Assembly (NCBI RefSeq): GCF_003112535.1
Contig: NZ_BEWA01000021.1
Coordinates: 1 to 64,000, forward strand
Origin: Streptomyces rishiriensis
GTDB taxonomy: Bacteria > Actinomycetota > Actinomycetes > Streptomycetales > Streptomycetaceae
DNA: 64,000 bases
Direction of reading: 5' to 3'
Shown here one piece after another: positions 34,578 through 45,940 of this stretch; the first letter of the stretch is position 1, and each line of letters begins with the position of its first letter. The translations under genes were made by a program, and so were the position numbers. Under the pieces are notes generated by a model. That model was given only the letters and a program-made list of their open reading frames with translations, was not told the DNA's origin and did no database searches.

Positions 34578-35981
34578 ATGAGCAGCCGTACCGTCATCCG
34601 GGGTGGCCTCGTCATCACCGCGTCCGACGAGATCCACGCCGACGTCCTGATCGAGGACGGCCGTGTCGCCGCCCTCGCCGCCTCCGGCACCCCGGCCGCC
34701 GGGGCCTGGACCGCCGAGAAGGTCATCGACGCCACCGGGAAGTACGTCATCCCGGGCGGGGTCGACGTCCACACCCACATGGAGCTGCCGTTCGGCGGCA
34801 CCTCCGCCTCCGACACCTTCGAGACCGGCACCCGGGCGGCCGCCTGGGGCGGCACGACGACGATCGTCGACTTCGCCGTGCAGAGCGTCGGGCGCACCCT
34901 GCGCGAGGGCCTCGACGCCTGGCACGCCAAGGCGGAGGGCAACTGCGCGATCGACTACGGCTTCCACATGATCGTCTCCGACGTGAACCAGGACACGCTC
35001 AAGGAGATGGACCTGCTGGTTGAGGAGGGCGTCACCTCCTTCAAGCAGTTCATGGCCTATCCCGGCGTCTTCTACAGCGACGACGGTCAGATCCTGCGCG
35101 CCATGCAGCGCTCCGCCGAGAACGGCGGACTGATCATGATGCACGCGGAGAACGGCATCGCCATCGACGTCCTCGTCGAGCAGGCGCTCTCGCGCGGCGA
35201 GACCGACCCGAGGTACCACGGCGAGGTACGCAAGGCCCTCCTGGAGGCCGAGGCCACCCACCGCGCCATCAAGCTCGCGCAGGTCGCCGGGGCCCCGCTG
35301 TACGTGGTGCACGTGTCGGCGATGGAGGCGGTCGCGGAACTGGCCCGGGCGCGCGACGAGGGGCTGCCCGTCTTCGGCGAGACGTGTCCGCAGTATCTGT
35401 TCCTGTCCACGGACAACCTCGCCGAGCCCGGCTTCGAGGGCTCCAAGTACGTGTGCTCCACCCCGCTGCGGCCCAGGGAACACCAGGCCAAGCTGTGGCA
35501 GGGGCTGCGCACCAACGACCTCCAGGTCGTCTCCACCGACCACTGCCCCTTCTGCTTCGTGGGCCAGAAGGAGCTCGGCCGGGGCGACTTCTCGAAGATC
35601 CCCAACGGTCTGCCGGGCGTCGAGAACCGCATGGACCTGCTCCATCAGGCCGTCGTCGACGGGCACATCAGCCGCCGCCGCTGGATCGAGATCGCCTGCG
35701 CCACCCCGGCCCGCATGTTCGGGATGTACCCGAAGAAGGGCACCATCGCCCCCGGGGCCGACGCCGACATCGTCGTCTACGACCCGCACGCCGAGCAGAT
35801 CGTCTCCGCCGAGACCCACCACATGAACGTCGACTACTCGGCGTACGAGGGCAAACGGCTCACCGGCCGCGTCCAGACCGTCCTGTCACGCGGCGAACTC
35901 GTCATCACCGAGCGGGAGTACACCGGACACGCCGGTCACGGCGTCTACACCCCGCGCTCCACCTGCCAGTACCTCGACTAG
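34578..35981 (+). CDS. hydA: dihydropyrimidinase / hydantoinase
   Basis: A 467-residue cyclic amidohydrolase of the D-hydantoinase type. Binuclear metal ligands are visible: His-x-His in VDVHTHMEL, the carboxylated Lys156 in FKQFMAY, His in MMHAENG, His in YVVHVSAM, and Asp in STDHCPFCF. It opens the ring of 5,6-dihydrouracil or dihydrothymine to give the N-carbamoyl-beta-amino acid used by the neighbouring ureidopropionases. ATG 34578 follows GGAGAGGGAG. The LLM oxidoreductase gene follows after 11 bases, so they are cotranscribed. Confidence 0.92.
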   Translation: MSSRTVIRGGLVITASDEIHADVLIEDGRVAALAASGTPAAGAWTAEKVIDATGKYVIPGGVDVHTHMELPFGGTSASDTFETGTRAAAWGGTTTIVDFAVQSVGRTLREGLDAWHAKAEGNCAIDYGFHMIVSDVNQDTLKEMDLLVEEGVTSFKQFMAYPGVFYSDDGQILRAMQRSAENGGLIMMHAENGIAIDVLVEQALSRGETDPRYHGEVRKALLEAEATHRAIKLAQVAGAPLYVVHVSAMEAVAELARARDEGLPVFGETCPQYLFLSTDNLAEPGFEGSKYVCSTPLRPREHQAKLWQGLRTNDLQVVSTDHCPFCFVGQKELGRGDFSKIPNGLPGVENRMDLLHQAVVDGHISRRRWIEIACATPARMFGMYPKKGTIAPGADADIVVYDPHAEQIVSAETHHMNVDYSAYEGKRLTGRVQTVLSRGELVITEREYTGHAGHGVYTPRSTCQYLD

Positions 35982-35992
35982 GAGCAGCGCAC

Positions 35993-37012
35993 ATGGACTT
36001 CGGACTCGTCCTGCAGACCGACCCGCCGGCCTCGAAGGTCGTCAGCCTGATGCAGCGCGCCGAGCGCAACGGCTTCACCCACGGCTGGACCTTCGACTCC
36101 GCCGTGCTCTGGCAGGAGCCGTTCGTGATCTACAGTCAGATCCTGGCGAACACCAGCGAGTTGACGGTCGGCCCGATGGTGACCAACCCCGGCACCCGCA
36201 CCTGGGAGGTCACCGCCTCCACCTTCGCCACCCTCAACGACATGTTCGGCAACCGCACCGTGTGCGGCATCGGCCGCGGCGACTCCGCGATGCGCGTGGC
36301 GGGCCGCCCCCCGAACACCCTCGCCCGGATCAGCCAGGCCATGAAGGTCATCCGGGCGCTCGGCTCGGGCCAGGAGGCCGACCTCGGCGGCACGGTCGTC
36401 CGGTTCCCCTGGATCAAGGAGGGCGCGCACCTCCCCGTCTGGATGGCCGCCTACGGCCCCAAGGCACTGAAGATGACCGGCGAGGAGGCCGACGGCTTCA
36501 TCCTCCAGCTCGCCGACCTCTATCTCACCGAGTACATGGTGAAGACCGTCAAGGACGCCGCCGTCGCCGCGGGGCGCGACCCCGACGAGGTGAAGATCTG
36601 TGTCGCCGCCCCGGCGTACGTCACCGAGGACGACTCGCCGGAGGCGCTCGCCCACGCGCGCGAGCAGTGCCGCTGGTTCGGGGGCATGGTCGGCAACCAC
36701 GTCGCCGACCTCGTGTCCAAGTACGGCGCGCACTCCGCCGCCGTCCCCGACGAGCTCACCGACTACATCAAGTCCCGCGAGGGGTACGACTACTCCCACC
36801 ACGGCCGGGCCGACAACCCCGACACCGCGTTCGTGCCCGACGAGATCGTCGACCGGTTCTGCGTCATCGGACCGGTCGACAAGCACATCGAGAAGCTGGC
36901 CGCGCTGCGCGAGCTGGGCGTCGACCAGTTCGCCGTCTACGACATGCACGACGCGCAGGAGGCCACCATCGACGCGTACGGCACGACGGTGATCCCGGCC
37001 GTCAACGCCTGA
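35993..37012 (+). CDS. F420-dependent LLM-class oxidoreductase (TIGR03842-like)
   Basis: A 339-residue luciferase-like TIM-barrel protein, MDFGLVLQTDPPASKVVSLM at the N-terminus, with GPMVTNPGTRTWEVTASTFA and VCGIGRGDSAMRVAGRPP typical of coenzyme F420-binding members. I recognise it as the TIGR03842 type, which tends to accompany hydantoinase genes. Being cotranscribed with dihydropyrimidinase and near the nucleobase transporter, it probably acts on the same ring compounds. No dihydropyrimidine dehydrogenase is present, so F420H2-dependent reduction of uracil or thymine is a plausible role, inferred from context only. GGAG sits 8 bases before the ATG. Confidence 0.85.
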   Translation: MDFGLVLQTDPPASKVVSLMQRAERNGFTHGWTFDSAVLWQEPFVIYSQILANTSELTVGPMVTNPGTRTWEVTASTFATLNDMFGNRTVCGIGRGDSAMRVAGRPPNTLARISQAMKVIRALGSGQEADLGGTVVRFPWIKEGAHLPVWMAAYGPKALKMTGEEADGFILQLADLYLTEYMVKTVKDAAVAAGRDPDEVKICVAAPAYVTEDDSPEALAHAREQCRWFGGMVGNHVADLVSKYGAHSAAVPDELTDYIKSREGYDYSHHGRADNPDTAFVPDEIVDRFCVIGPVDKHIEKLAALRELGVDQFAVYDMHDAQEATIDAYGTTVIPAVNA

Positions 37013-37101
37013 CCCCGCCGTCACCGCCCGACCCCGCCCGTCCCCAGGGGCCCCGCGCGCTCGTCCTCAGGAGCAACTCCCCATCCCCCCACTCCAGTTC
37101 T

Positions 37102-37129
37102 CCCCTCCTCCACCTCCCCGGAGGAGGGG
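37102..37129. terminator. 10-bp GC-rich hairpin between LLM oxidoreductase and NCS1 transporter
   Basis: CCCCTCCTCC and GGAGGAGGGG are exact inverted copies around an 8-base loop, in a pyrimidine-rich stretch. There is no T-run. It may partially terminate the operon or stabilise mRNA ends. Confidence 0.45.
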
Positions 37130-37183
37130 ACCGGAGACCCGCACGGCCTTTCCGGATCCGCCCCTCGTTTGATTGGCCTGCCC

Positions 37184-38722
<1,539 letters not shown>

Positions 38723-38743
38723 CGGTGCACGCGCCACGGAGAA

Positions 38744-38775
38744 CGGCCGCAGGAGCGCTCACGCTCCTGCGGCCG
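38744..38775. terminator. perfect 14-bp hairpin, bidirectional terminator
   Basis: CGGCCGCAGGAGCG and CGCTCCTGCGGCCG are exact inverted copies around CTCA. It lies between the convergent stops of the NCS1 gene and the secreted DUF3558-like gene, so it can end both transcripts. Confidence 0.75.
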
Positions 38776-38810
38776 TCGTGTGCCGGTCGCGCCCTCGCAC
38801 GACGGTCGGC

Positions 38811-39479
38811 TCAGCTCTTGGGCCCGTTCTGCAGGGCGGCCACCGCTTCCTTGGCCGCCCTGATCGCACCCTTGTTGATCTCGTCGGTGGAAGGCGCCTT
38901 CTTGGACTCGAAGTCGCTGCCGTTGTAGTTGACGACGACCAGCGCGTTGGACACCTGGGCGACGACGACGCCCTCTCGGGTCTGCTGCTTGTCCTGCGTC
39001 GTCAGGTTGACCACGGAATAGGCCGCGTTCCCGAGCCCCGGCACCGCCCCGCCGCCGCTCTTCTCCTTGATGCGCTCCGTGTACGAGCTCTGCGCCGCGT
39101 CGTCGGAGTCCATGATCTCGAAGGAGATGTCCAGCCAGCGGTAGTCGTAGCCCTTGAGCGCGTTCCAGGAGCAGGTGCGGCGCAGACCGGCGTCCGTGGA
39201 CGGGATCTCCTTGCCGGCGGGCTTGACGCCCGGCACCAGCACGGTGATCGTCTTCGCGGCCACACTCGTGCAGGGGGCCGGCGCGGCGCCGTACGTCTTG
39301 GACACGGCCGTCGTGGAAGGCCCCGAAGGCTTCTCGGACCGGGTGTTCTGCGTGTCCTTGGCCGCGGTGTCCTGTGTCGCGGTGAGCGGCCCGGACGTCA
39401 GCGCCCAGCCCGCGCAGGCGAGCACGGCCACCGGGGACAGGCGTGCGGTGAGGGCGAGCGGCAGTGGGAGAGAGCGCAC
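38811..39479 (-). CDS. secreted protein, DUF3558-like
   Basis: A 222-residue exported protein. An N-terminal hydrophobic stretch (LTARLSPVAVLACAGWALTS) is a signal sequence; the Cys within it is a poor lipobox. A Thr/Ser/Lys-rich spacer follows (about 35-62). The mature domain has PCTSVAAKTITVLVPGV and RRTCSWNAL, a Cys pair spaced as in DUF3558 cell-surface proteins, and ends with VVVAQVSNALVVVNYNGSD. Function unknown. It is divergent from the DUF6400-like gene across a 282-base region. Confidence 0.75.
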   Translation of the reverse strand: MRSLPLPLALTARLSPVAVLACAGWALTSGPLTATQDTAAKDTQNTRSEKPSGPSTTAVSKTYGAAPAPCTSVAAKTITVLVPGVKPAGKEIPSTDAGLRRTCSWNALKGYDYRWLDISFEIMDSDDAAQSSYTERIKEKSGGGAVPGLGNAAYSVVNLTTQDKQQTREGVVVAQVSNALVVVNYNGSDFESKKAPSTDEINKGAIRAAKEAVAALQNGPKS

Positions 39480-39761
39480 GGCGCACTTTCGTGGGGGACG
39501 GTGCGGACGAGTCCGCAGTGCGGACAGTGGACGTCAGTGTCACACGACTCCCTGTGGGGCGGAAGCGAAATCTCGCTGCGTGCACGGGCGGTGACGAAGG
39601 GCCGCGTCAAGTGACCGTCATAGCCCTCCAATTGGTGTGCATCCGGAGGAATCGGACCTGGGGAAACCGCCCGGCCGCCCGGCCCGCCCGCGGGCGGGTC
39701 CGCTGTGACGTCTCCCACCCGCTCTTGCCGGGGCGAGGATCGCTTCCCTACGTTCGGTCGC

Positions 39762-40073
39762 ATGTCCACCCATGACCGCGCCCTTCCCGGCGACCCGGAC
39801 GAGCCCGCCGCGAGCGGGCCCGCGGCGGACCGGCCCGACGCCCCGCCCACGGTCGACCTGGTCGTCGACCTGAGCGCGCACGAGATGCTCCGGCGCGCCC
39901 ACGTCCTGGACGCCCTCGGCTCCGACTGGGACCCCGTGGCCGCGCTGCGCGGCGAGGAGGCGGCGCACGCGCTGCTGTACTCCGGCCTCAGCGCGGACCA
40001 GCAGCGCGTGTACGACGAGCTGGTCTCGGCCGGCGTGCTTCCGCGGCGAGGAGACGGCCATGCTGCCGCTTGA
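39762..40073 (+). CDS. small conserved protein (DUF6400-like)
   Basis: A 103-residue acidic protein. A Pro/Asp-rich N-terminus is followed by VDLSAHEMLRRAHVLDALGSDWDPVAALRGEEAAHALLYSG-type helices and LSADQQRVYDELVSAGVLP, a compact helical domain. I associate it with DUF6400 from memory. Its 3' end overlaps the start of the following zinc-ribbon gene by 14 bases, so the two are coexpressed and may interact. Function unknown. Confidence 0.7.
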   Translation: MSTHDRALPGDPDEPAASGPAADRPDAPPTVDLVVDLSAHEMLRRAHVLDALGSDWDPVAALRGEEAAHALLYSGLSADQQRVYDELVSAGVLPRRGDGHAAA

Positions 40074-40317
40074 CCCGCAGGCCGACATGGGGCGCCGCGC
40101 CTGGGTGCCCTGCCCGAACTGCGACGACCGTCGCGGGTGCGCGACGTGCGAGCAGGGGCGCACCTGCTCCGAGCACTGGCGCTACCTGCTCTCCCACGTG
40201 GGCAGCCTGCTCCACCTCCAGTGCCGCTCGTGCACCCACATCTGGGCGCACGAGACCCATTTCGGCGCCACCCGCTCCCCGTGGGAGCGCGTCACCAGCG
40301 GTCTGCGCCGACGGTGA
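40060..40317 (+). CDS. 85-residue Cys-rich (zinc-ribbon-like) protein
   Basis: A small protein with metal-binding Cys pairs: CPNCDDRRGCATCEQGRTC near residues 18-36, then His-rich segments and LQCRSCTHIWAHETH near 53-67, which resembles a zinc ribbon. ATG 40060 has GAGGAG upstream, inside the end of the preceding gene. Likely cytoplasmic, with zinc or Fe-S binding; role unknown. It is the last gene before the hydrogenase locus, separated from it by a tandem-repeat region. Confidence 0.7.
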   Translation: MLPLDPQADMGRRAWVPCPNCDDRRGCATCEQGRTCSEHWRYLLSHVGSLLHLQCRSCTHIWAHETHFGATRSPWERVTSGLRRR

Positions 40318-40353
40318 CCGCCGAGAACCGCTGACCCCGCTGCCCGGACGCCC

Positions 40354-40438
40354 GTAGGGCCAGGGCGCCGGTAGCGCCAGGGCGTCGGTAGCGCCAGGGC
40401 GCCGGTAGCGCCAGGACGCCGGTACCGCCGGGCGGCCG
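40354..40438. repeat. five tandem copies of a 17-bp repeat
   Basis: The unit GTAGCGCCAGGGCGCCG begins at 40354, 40371, 40388, 40405 and 40422. The inner copies differ by zero or one base and the outer ones by a few. Each unit contains GGCGCC or a variant. It lies between the zinc-ribbon gene and hypX. Confidence 0.9.
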
Positions 40439-40592
40439 TGCCACTGCGGGCGGTGGCCGGTGAGGCCGGACGGCGGATCGGGGCCCGCTTTCGGATGACC
40501 GTGCCGCCTGCCGCCGGGGACGGCGGTCCGCCGTGGCCGAGGATCGCTCCGGCGGCCACCGCTGCCTGCCGTTCGTCCGCCCGGAGGCAGCC

Positions 40593-42335
40593 GTGCACAT
40601 CCTGATCGTGGCCAGTGCGTTCAACAGCCTGACCCAGCGCGTCCACGCCGAACTGCGCGACCGCGGCCACCGGGTGGCGGTGGAACTCGCCCTGCCGGGC
40701 GTCTCGCTGCCGGACGCCGTGCGGCGGCACGCGCCGCAGCTCATCGTGGCGCCGATGCTCAAGTCGGCGATCCCCGAGGAGGTCTGGGCGGCGCACCCCT
40801 GCTTCATCGTGCATCCGGGGCCCGTGGGCGACCGTGGACCGTCCTCCCTGGACTGGGCGATCCACGAGGGCGTCGACCGCTGGGGCGTCACCGTCCTGCA
40901 GGCCGACGCGGAGATGGACGCCGGCGACGTGTGGGCCGAGGCGCCCTGCATGCTTCCCGAGGCGTCCAAGAGCGAGCTGTACCGGGGCGAGATCGCCGAC
41001 GCCGCGCTGGAGGCCGTTCTGCTCGCGGTGGAGCGCTTCGCCGGGGGCGCGTACGTGCCGCGCAAGCAGGACACGGCATGTGCGGCCGACGCTCGCCTGC
41101 GCCCGCGTCCGTACCTCGACCAGAGCGTCCGGCGGATCGACTGGGCCGAGGACTCCACGCGCACCGTGCTGCGCAAGCTGAGGGCGGCGGACTCGCAGCC
41201 CGGAGTGCTGGACACGCTGCTCGGGGCTGAGTGGTACCTGCACGGCGGTCACCCCGAGGGCGTGCTGCGCGGCCGGCCCGGCGAGCTGCTGGCGACCAGG
41301 GCCGGGGCGGTCTGCCGGGCCACCCGGGACGGCGCCGTGTGGATCCCCGAACTGCGGCCCCGGCGCCGGCCCGGGCAGCCGCCCACGTTCAGACTGCCCG
41401 CCGTGCGGGCCCTGGGGGACCGGCTGCCGCCGCTGCCCGAGAAGCCGGCGCCCCTCTCGCCCGGCGACCGGCACCGCACCTGGGCGGACATCCGCTACCG
41501 GGAGGACGGCGACGCGGGCTTCCTGTCGTTCTCCTTCCCCGGCGGCGCCATGAGCGCCGAGCAGTGCCGACGGCTGCTGGACGCCTACCGGGAAGCGTGC
41601 GCGCGGCCCACGTCGGTGCTGGTGCTGGGCGGCGAGCGGGACTTCTTCTCCAACGGGATCCACCTCAACGTCATCGAGGCGGCCGACGACCCCGCCGCCG
41701 AGTCCTGGGCGAACATCAACGCCGTCGACGACCTGGTCGAGGCGGTCCTGACGACGACGGACCGGCTGGTGGTCTCGGCGGTCGCGGGCAACGCCGCCGC
41801 GGGCGGGGTCACGCTCGCCCTGGCGGCCGACGAGGTGTGGTGCCGCTCGGGCGCCGTGCTGAACCCGCACTACCGCCTGATGGGCCTGTACGGCTCGGAG
41901 TACTGGACCCACACGCTGCCGCGCAGGGTGGGCCGCGAGACGGCCGAGCGGCTCATGCGCGACGCCCTGCCGGTGAGCTCGGCGGGCGCACTGCGCCTCG
42001 GGCTCGTCGACCGCGTGGTCGACAGCGGTCCCGGTGAGTTCGCGCGGGAGGTCGGGGGCCTGGCGGTGCGGCTGGCGGCGCTGCCGGCGACCGCGTCACG
42101 CATCGCCGCCAAGAAGACGGAGCTGGACCGGCTGCAGAGCGCGACGCCGCTGGCCGCCTTCCGGGAGCGCGAGCTCGCCCGGATGCGGCGGACCTTCGAC
42201 GATCCCGACGCCCCGTACCACGCTCTGCGCCGGGCCTTCGTCCACAAGGAGCGGCCCTCGTGCACCCCGCCGCACCTCGGCCCGGCCGCGGTTGCGGAAA
42301 CCGGCCCGGACCCCACTGCCGCGGACGTCACCTGA
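40593..42335 (+). CDS. hypX: hydrogenase maturation factor HypX/HoxX (formyl-CoA to CO for the active-site ligand)
   Basis: A 580-residue two-domain protein. Residues 1-about 270 resemble a formyltransferase (VHILIVASAFNSLTQRVHAEL, FIVHPGPVGDRGPSSLDWAI). Residues about 290-540 resemble an enoyl-CoA hydratase/isomerase (FLSFSFPGGAMSAEQCRRLL, GGERDFFSNGIHLNVIE, VAGNAAAGGVTLALAADEVW). HypX homologues make the CO ligand of NiFe-hydrogenases under aerobic conditions. GTG 40593 follows GGAGG. It heads the locus, 102 bases before hhyS, as expected for an O2-exposed host. Confidence 0.9.
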   Translation: MHILIVASAFNSLTQRVHAELRDRGHRVAVELALPGVSLPDAVRRHAPQLIVAPMLKSAIPEEVWAAHPCFIVHPGPVGDRGPSSLDWAIHEGVDRWGVTVLQADAEMDAGDVWAEAPCMLPEASKSELYRGEIADAALEAVLLAVERFAGGAYVPRKQDTACAADARLRPRPYLDQSVRRIDWAEDSTRTVLRKLRAADSQPGVLDTLLGAEWYLHGGHPEGVLRGRPGELLATRAGAVCRATRDGAVWIPELRPRRRPGQPPTFRLPAVRALGDRLPPLPEKPAPLSPGDRHRTWADIRYREDGDAGFLSFSFPGGAMSAEQCRRLLDAYREACARPTSVLVLGGERDFFSNGIHLNVIEAADDPAAESWANINAVDDLVEAVLTTTDRLVVSAVAGNAAAGGVTLALAADEVWCRSGAVLNPHYRLMGLYGSEYWTHTLPRRVGRETAERLMRDALPVSSAGALRLGLVDRVVDSGPGEFAREVGGLAVRLAALPATASRIAAKKTELDRLQSATPLAAFRERELARMRRTFDDPDAPYHALRRAFVHKERPSCTPPHLGPAAVAETGPDPTAADVT

Positions 42336-42437
42336 ACGGCCCTCGCTGCCGTCCCATCACGGCCCGACAGCTGCTACGAAGAAGTCGACGGCCCGAAATG
42401 CAGGCTTTCATCCCTTACCTCCCCAGGAGGCGGTCCC

Positions 42438-43511
<1,074 letters not shown>

Positions 43512-43625
43512 CGCCCCGCCACGACCGACCCGCGCGTGACCCGCGACCGATCCACGACTGACCCGCTTCTGCTTCGCGCACCCCACACCCGAACCCCCCG
43601 CGCAACGAAGGGCACGGCAAAGACG

Positions 43626-45407
43626 ATGGCAACGACGAAGGCGGCCGGCGACGGCAGTGGCCTGGTGGAGATGGCCTGGGACCCGATCACCCGGATCGTG
43701 GGCAGCCTGGGCATCCACACGAAGATCGACTTCAAGCAGAAGCGGGTCGCCGAGTGCTACAGCACCTCGTCGGTCTTCCGCGGCTACAGCGTCTTCATGC
43801 GCGGCAAGGACCCGCGCGACGCCCACTTCATCACCAGCCGCATCTGCGGGATCTGCGGCGACAACCACGCCACCTGCTCGGTGTACGCGCAGAACATGGC
43901 CTACGGCGTGAAGCCGCCGCACCTCGCCGAATGGATCATCAACCTCGGCGAGTCCGCGGAGTACATGTTCGACCACAACATCTTCCAGGAGAACCTGGTA
44001 GGGGTCGACTACTGCGAGAAGATGGTCAGGGAGACCAACCCCGGCGTCCTCGAACTCGCCGAGCGCACCGAGGCCCCGCACGCGGCCGAGCACGGCTACC
44101 GCACCATCGCCGACATCATGCGCTCGCTGAACCCCCTCGAAGGCGAGTTCTACCGCGAGGCCCTCCAGGTGAGCCGTTACACCCGGGAGATGTTCTGTCT
44201 GATGGAGGGCCGCCATGTGCACCCCTCCACGCTCTACCCGGGCGGCGTCGGCACCATCGCCTCCGTGCAGCTCTTCACGGACTACCTCAGCCGGCTGATG
44301 CGCTACGTCGAGTTCATGAAGCGCGTCGTCCCGCTCCACGACGACCTGTTCGACTTCTTCTACGAGGCGCTGCCCGGCTACGAGGAGGTGGGCCGCCGCC
44401 GGGTCCTGCTCGGCTGCTGGGGCGCGCTGAACGACCCGGAGTACTGCGACTTCACCTACGCCAACATGACGGACTGGGGCCGGCGGATGTTCGTCACGCC
44501 CGGCATCATCGTCGACGGCAAGCTCGTCACCAACGACCTCACCGAGATCAACCTCGGCATCCGCATCCTGCTGGGCAGCTCCTACTACGAGGACTGGCAG
44601 GGCCAGCAGCAGTTCGTCACCCACGACCCGCTCGGCAACCCGGTGGACCCGCGCCACCCGTGGAACCAGCACACCATCCCCGCCCCGCAGAAGCGGGACT
44701 TCGACGACAAGTACAGCTGGGTCATGTCCCCGCGCTGGTTCGACGGCAAGGACCACCTCGCCCTGGACACCGGCGGCGGCCCCATCGCCCGCCTGTGGTC
44801 CACCGCCCTGTCCGGGCTCGTCGACATCGGGTACGTCAAGGCCACCGGGCACAGCGTGGTGATCAACCTCCCGCGCACCATGACCAAGCCGGAGACCACC
44901 TTCGAGTGGAAGATCCCGAAGTGGTCCAACGCGCTGGAGCGCAACCGCGCGCGCACCTACTTCCAGGCGTACGCCGCCGCCGTCGCGCTGCACTGCGCCG
45001 AGAAGGGCCTGGCGGAGGTCCGCGCCGGACGCACCCAGACCTGGGAGAAGTTCGAGGTGCCGCAGGAGGGGATCGGCGTCGGCTTCACCGAGGCGGTCCG
45101 CGGGGTCCTCTCCCACCACATGGTGATCCGGGACGGCAAGATCGCCAACTACCACCCGTACCCGCCCACCCCCTGGAACGCCAGCGTCCGCGACTCCTAC
45201 GGCACCCCGGGCCCCTACGAGGACGCCGTGCAGAACACCCCGATCTTCGAGGAGAACACCCCGGAGAACTTCAAGGGCATCGACATCATGCGCGCCGTCC
45301 GCAGCTTCGACCCCTGTCTGCCCTGCGGCGTCCACATGTACGTCGGCGGCGGCAAGACGGTGAAGTCGATGCACGTGCCCACCGGCCTGAGCGGACTGGG
45401 CGGATGA
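43626..45407 (+). CDS. hhyL: group 1h [NiFe]-hydrogenase large subunit
   Basis: A 593-residue catalytic subunit. Active-site cysteines are Cys74 and Cys77 in RICGICGDNHATC and Cys564 and Cys567 in DPCLPCGVHM, which bind Ni-Fe(CN)2CO. After His570 about 23 further residues (YVGGGKTVKSMHVPTGLSG) form the C-terminal peptide that the maturation protease would remove. ATG 43626 was chosen at the family start; an in-frame Met further upstream is less likely, though the ribosome site here is weak (GAAGGG). The stop overlaps the next gene start in ATGA. Confidence 0.95.
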   Translation: MATTKAAGDGSGLVEMAWDPITRIVGSLGIHTKIDFKQKRVAECYSTSSVFRGYSVFMRGKDPRDAHFITSRICGICGDNHATCSVYAQNMAYGVKPPHLAEWIINLGESAEYMFDHNIFQENLVGVDYCEKMVRETNPGVLELAERTEAPHAAEHGYRTIADIMRSLNPLEGEFYREALQVSRYTREMFCLMEGRHVHPSTLYPGGVGTIASVQLFTDYLSRLMRYVEFMKRVVPLHDDLFDFFYEALPGYEEVGRRRVLLGCWGALNDPEYCDFTYANMTDWGRRMFVTPGIIVDGKLVTNDLTEINLGIRILLGSSYYEDWQGQQQFVTHDPLGNPVDPRHPWNQHTIPAPQKRDFDDKYSWVMSPRWFDGKDHLALDTGGGPIARLWSTALSGLVDIGYVKATGHSVVINLPRTMTKPETTFEWKIPKWSNALERNRARTYFQAYAAAVALHCAEKGLAEVRAGRTQTWEKFEVPQEGIGVGFTEAVRGVLSHHMVIRDGKIANYHPYPPTPWNASVRDSYGTPGPYEDAVQNTPIFEENTPENFKGIDIMRAVRSFDPCLPCGVHMYVGGGKTVKSMHVPTGLSGLGG

Positions 45408-45940
45408 GCGCGCCGACGGCGGCGCGACCCGTCGACGCGGAACAGACCGGGCGCCGTGTCGAGGAGGTCCTGGACCGGCTGGCCGGGAGCGACCCGGCCG
45501 CCGCGACGGCGGCCGAGGAACTGGTCCGCTCCCTCATGGACTTCTACGGCTCCGGCCTGGCCCGCGTCCTGCACCTGGTGTCCGCCGAGCAGGGCGACGC
45601 CCTCGCCGCCCTGCTCGGCGACGAACTCGTCGCGAGCCTCCTCGTCCTGCACGACCTGCACCCCGAGGACCGCGACACCCGCATCGCCCGGGCTCTGGAC
45701 AGCGTCCGCGAACACGCCCTGGACATCGTCGACTTCGACGAAAGAAGCGGCGTCCTGACCCTGCGGGCCCGGGAGGCCGGCGGCTGCGGTTGCGGCTCCG
45801 GCGCGGGCGCCGGGGAAGCCGCGCGGGCAGCCCTCGCCTGCTTCGCCCCGGAGGTCACCGCCGTCGAGGTGCGGACCGCGCCCGCCGGGCCCGCGCTCCT
45901 GCAGATCGGTACCGGTCCGGCGTCCACGGGGACCCGATGA
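45404..45940 (+). CDS. NifU-like hydrogenase-associated protein
   Basis: A 178-residue protein. The N-terminal half is helical (VEEVLDRLAGSD, LVRSLMDFYGSGLARVLHLV); the C-terminal half resembles a NifU/NfuA scaffold with CGCGSG (about residues 127-132) and another Cys in ARAALACFAPEV. It is a good candidate for Fe-S assembly or an electron-transfer accessory of the hydrogenase. Start ATG 45404 overlaps the hhyL stop (ATGA), and its own stop overlaps the next gene, showing tight coupling. The Cys-x-Cys spacing differs from the usual NifU Cys-x2-Cys. Confidence 0.75.
   Translation: MSAPTAARPVDAEQTGRRVEEVLDRLAGSDPAAATAAEELVRSLMDFYGSGLARVLHLVSAEQGDALAALLGDELVASLLVLHDLHPEDRDTRIARALDSVREHALDIVDFDERSGVLTLRAREAGGCGCGSGAGAGEAARAALACFAPEVTAVEVRTAPAGPALLQIGTGPASTGTR

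Noticed and set aside
40354..40438. CRISPR-like array
   Set aside because: The 17-base units are directly contiguous with no spacers and no cas genes are nearby, so it is a simple tandem repeat.
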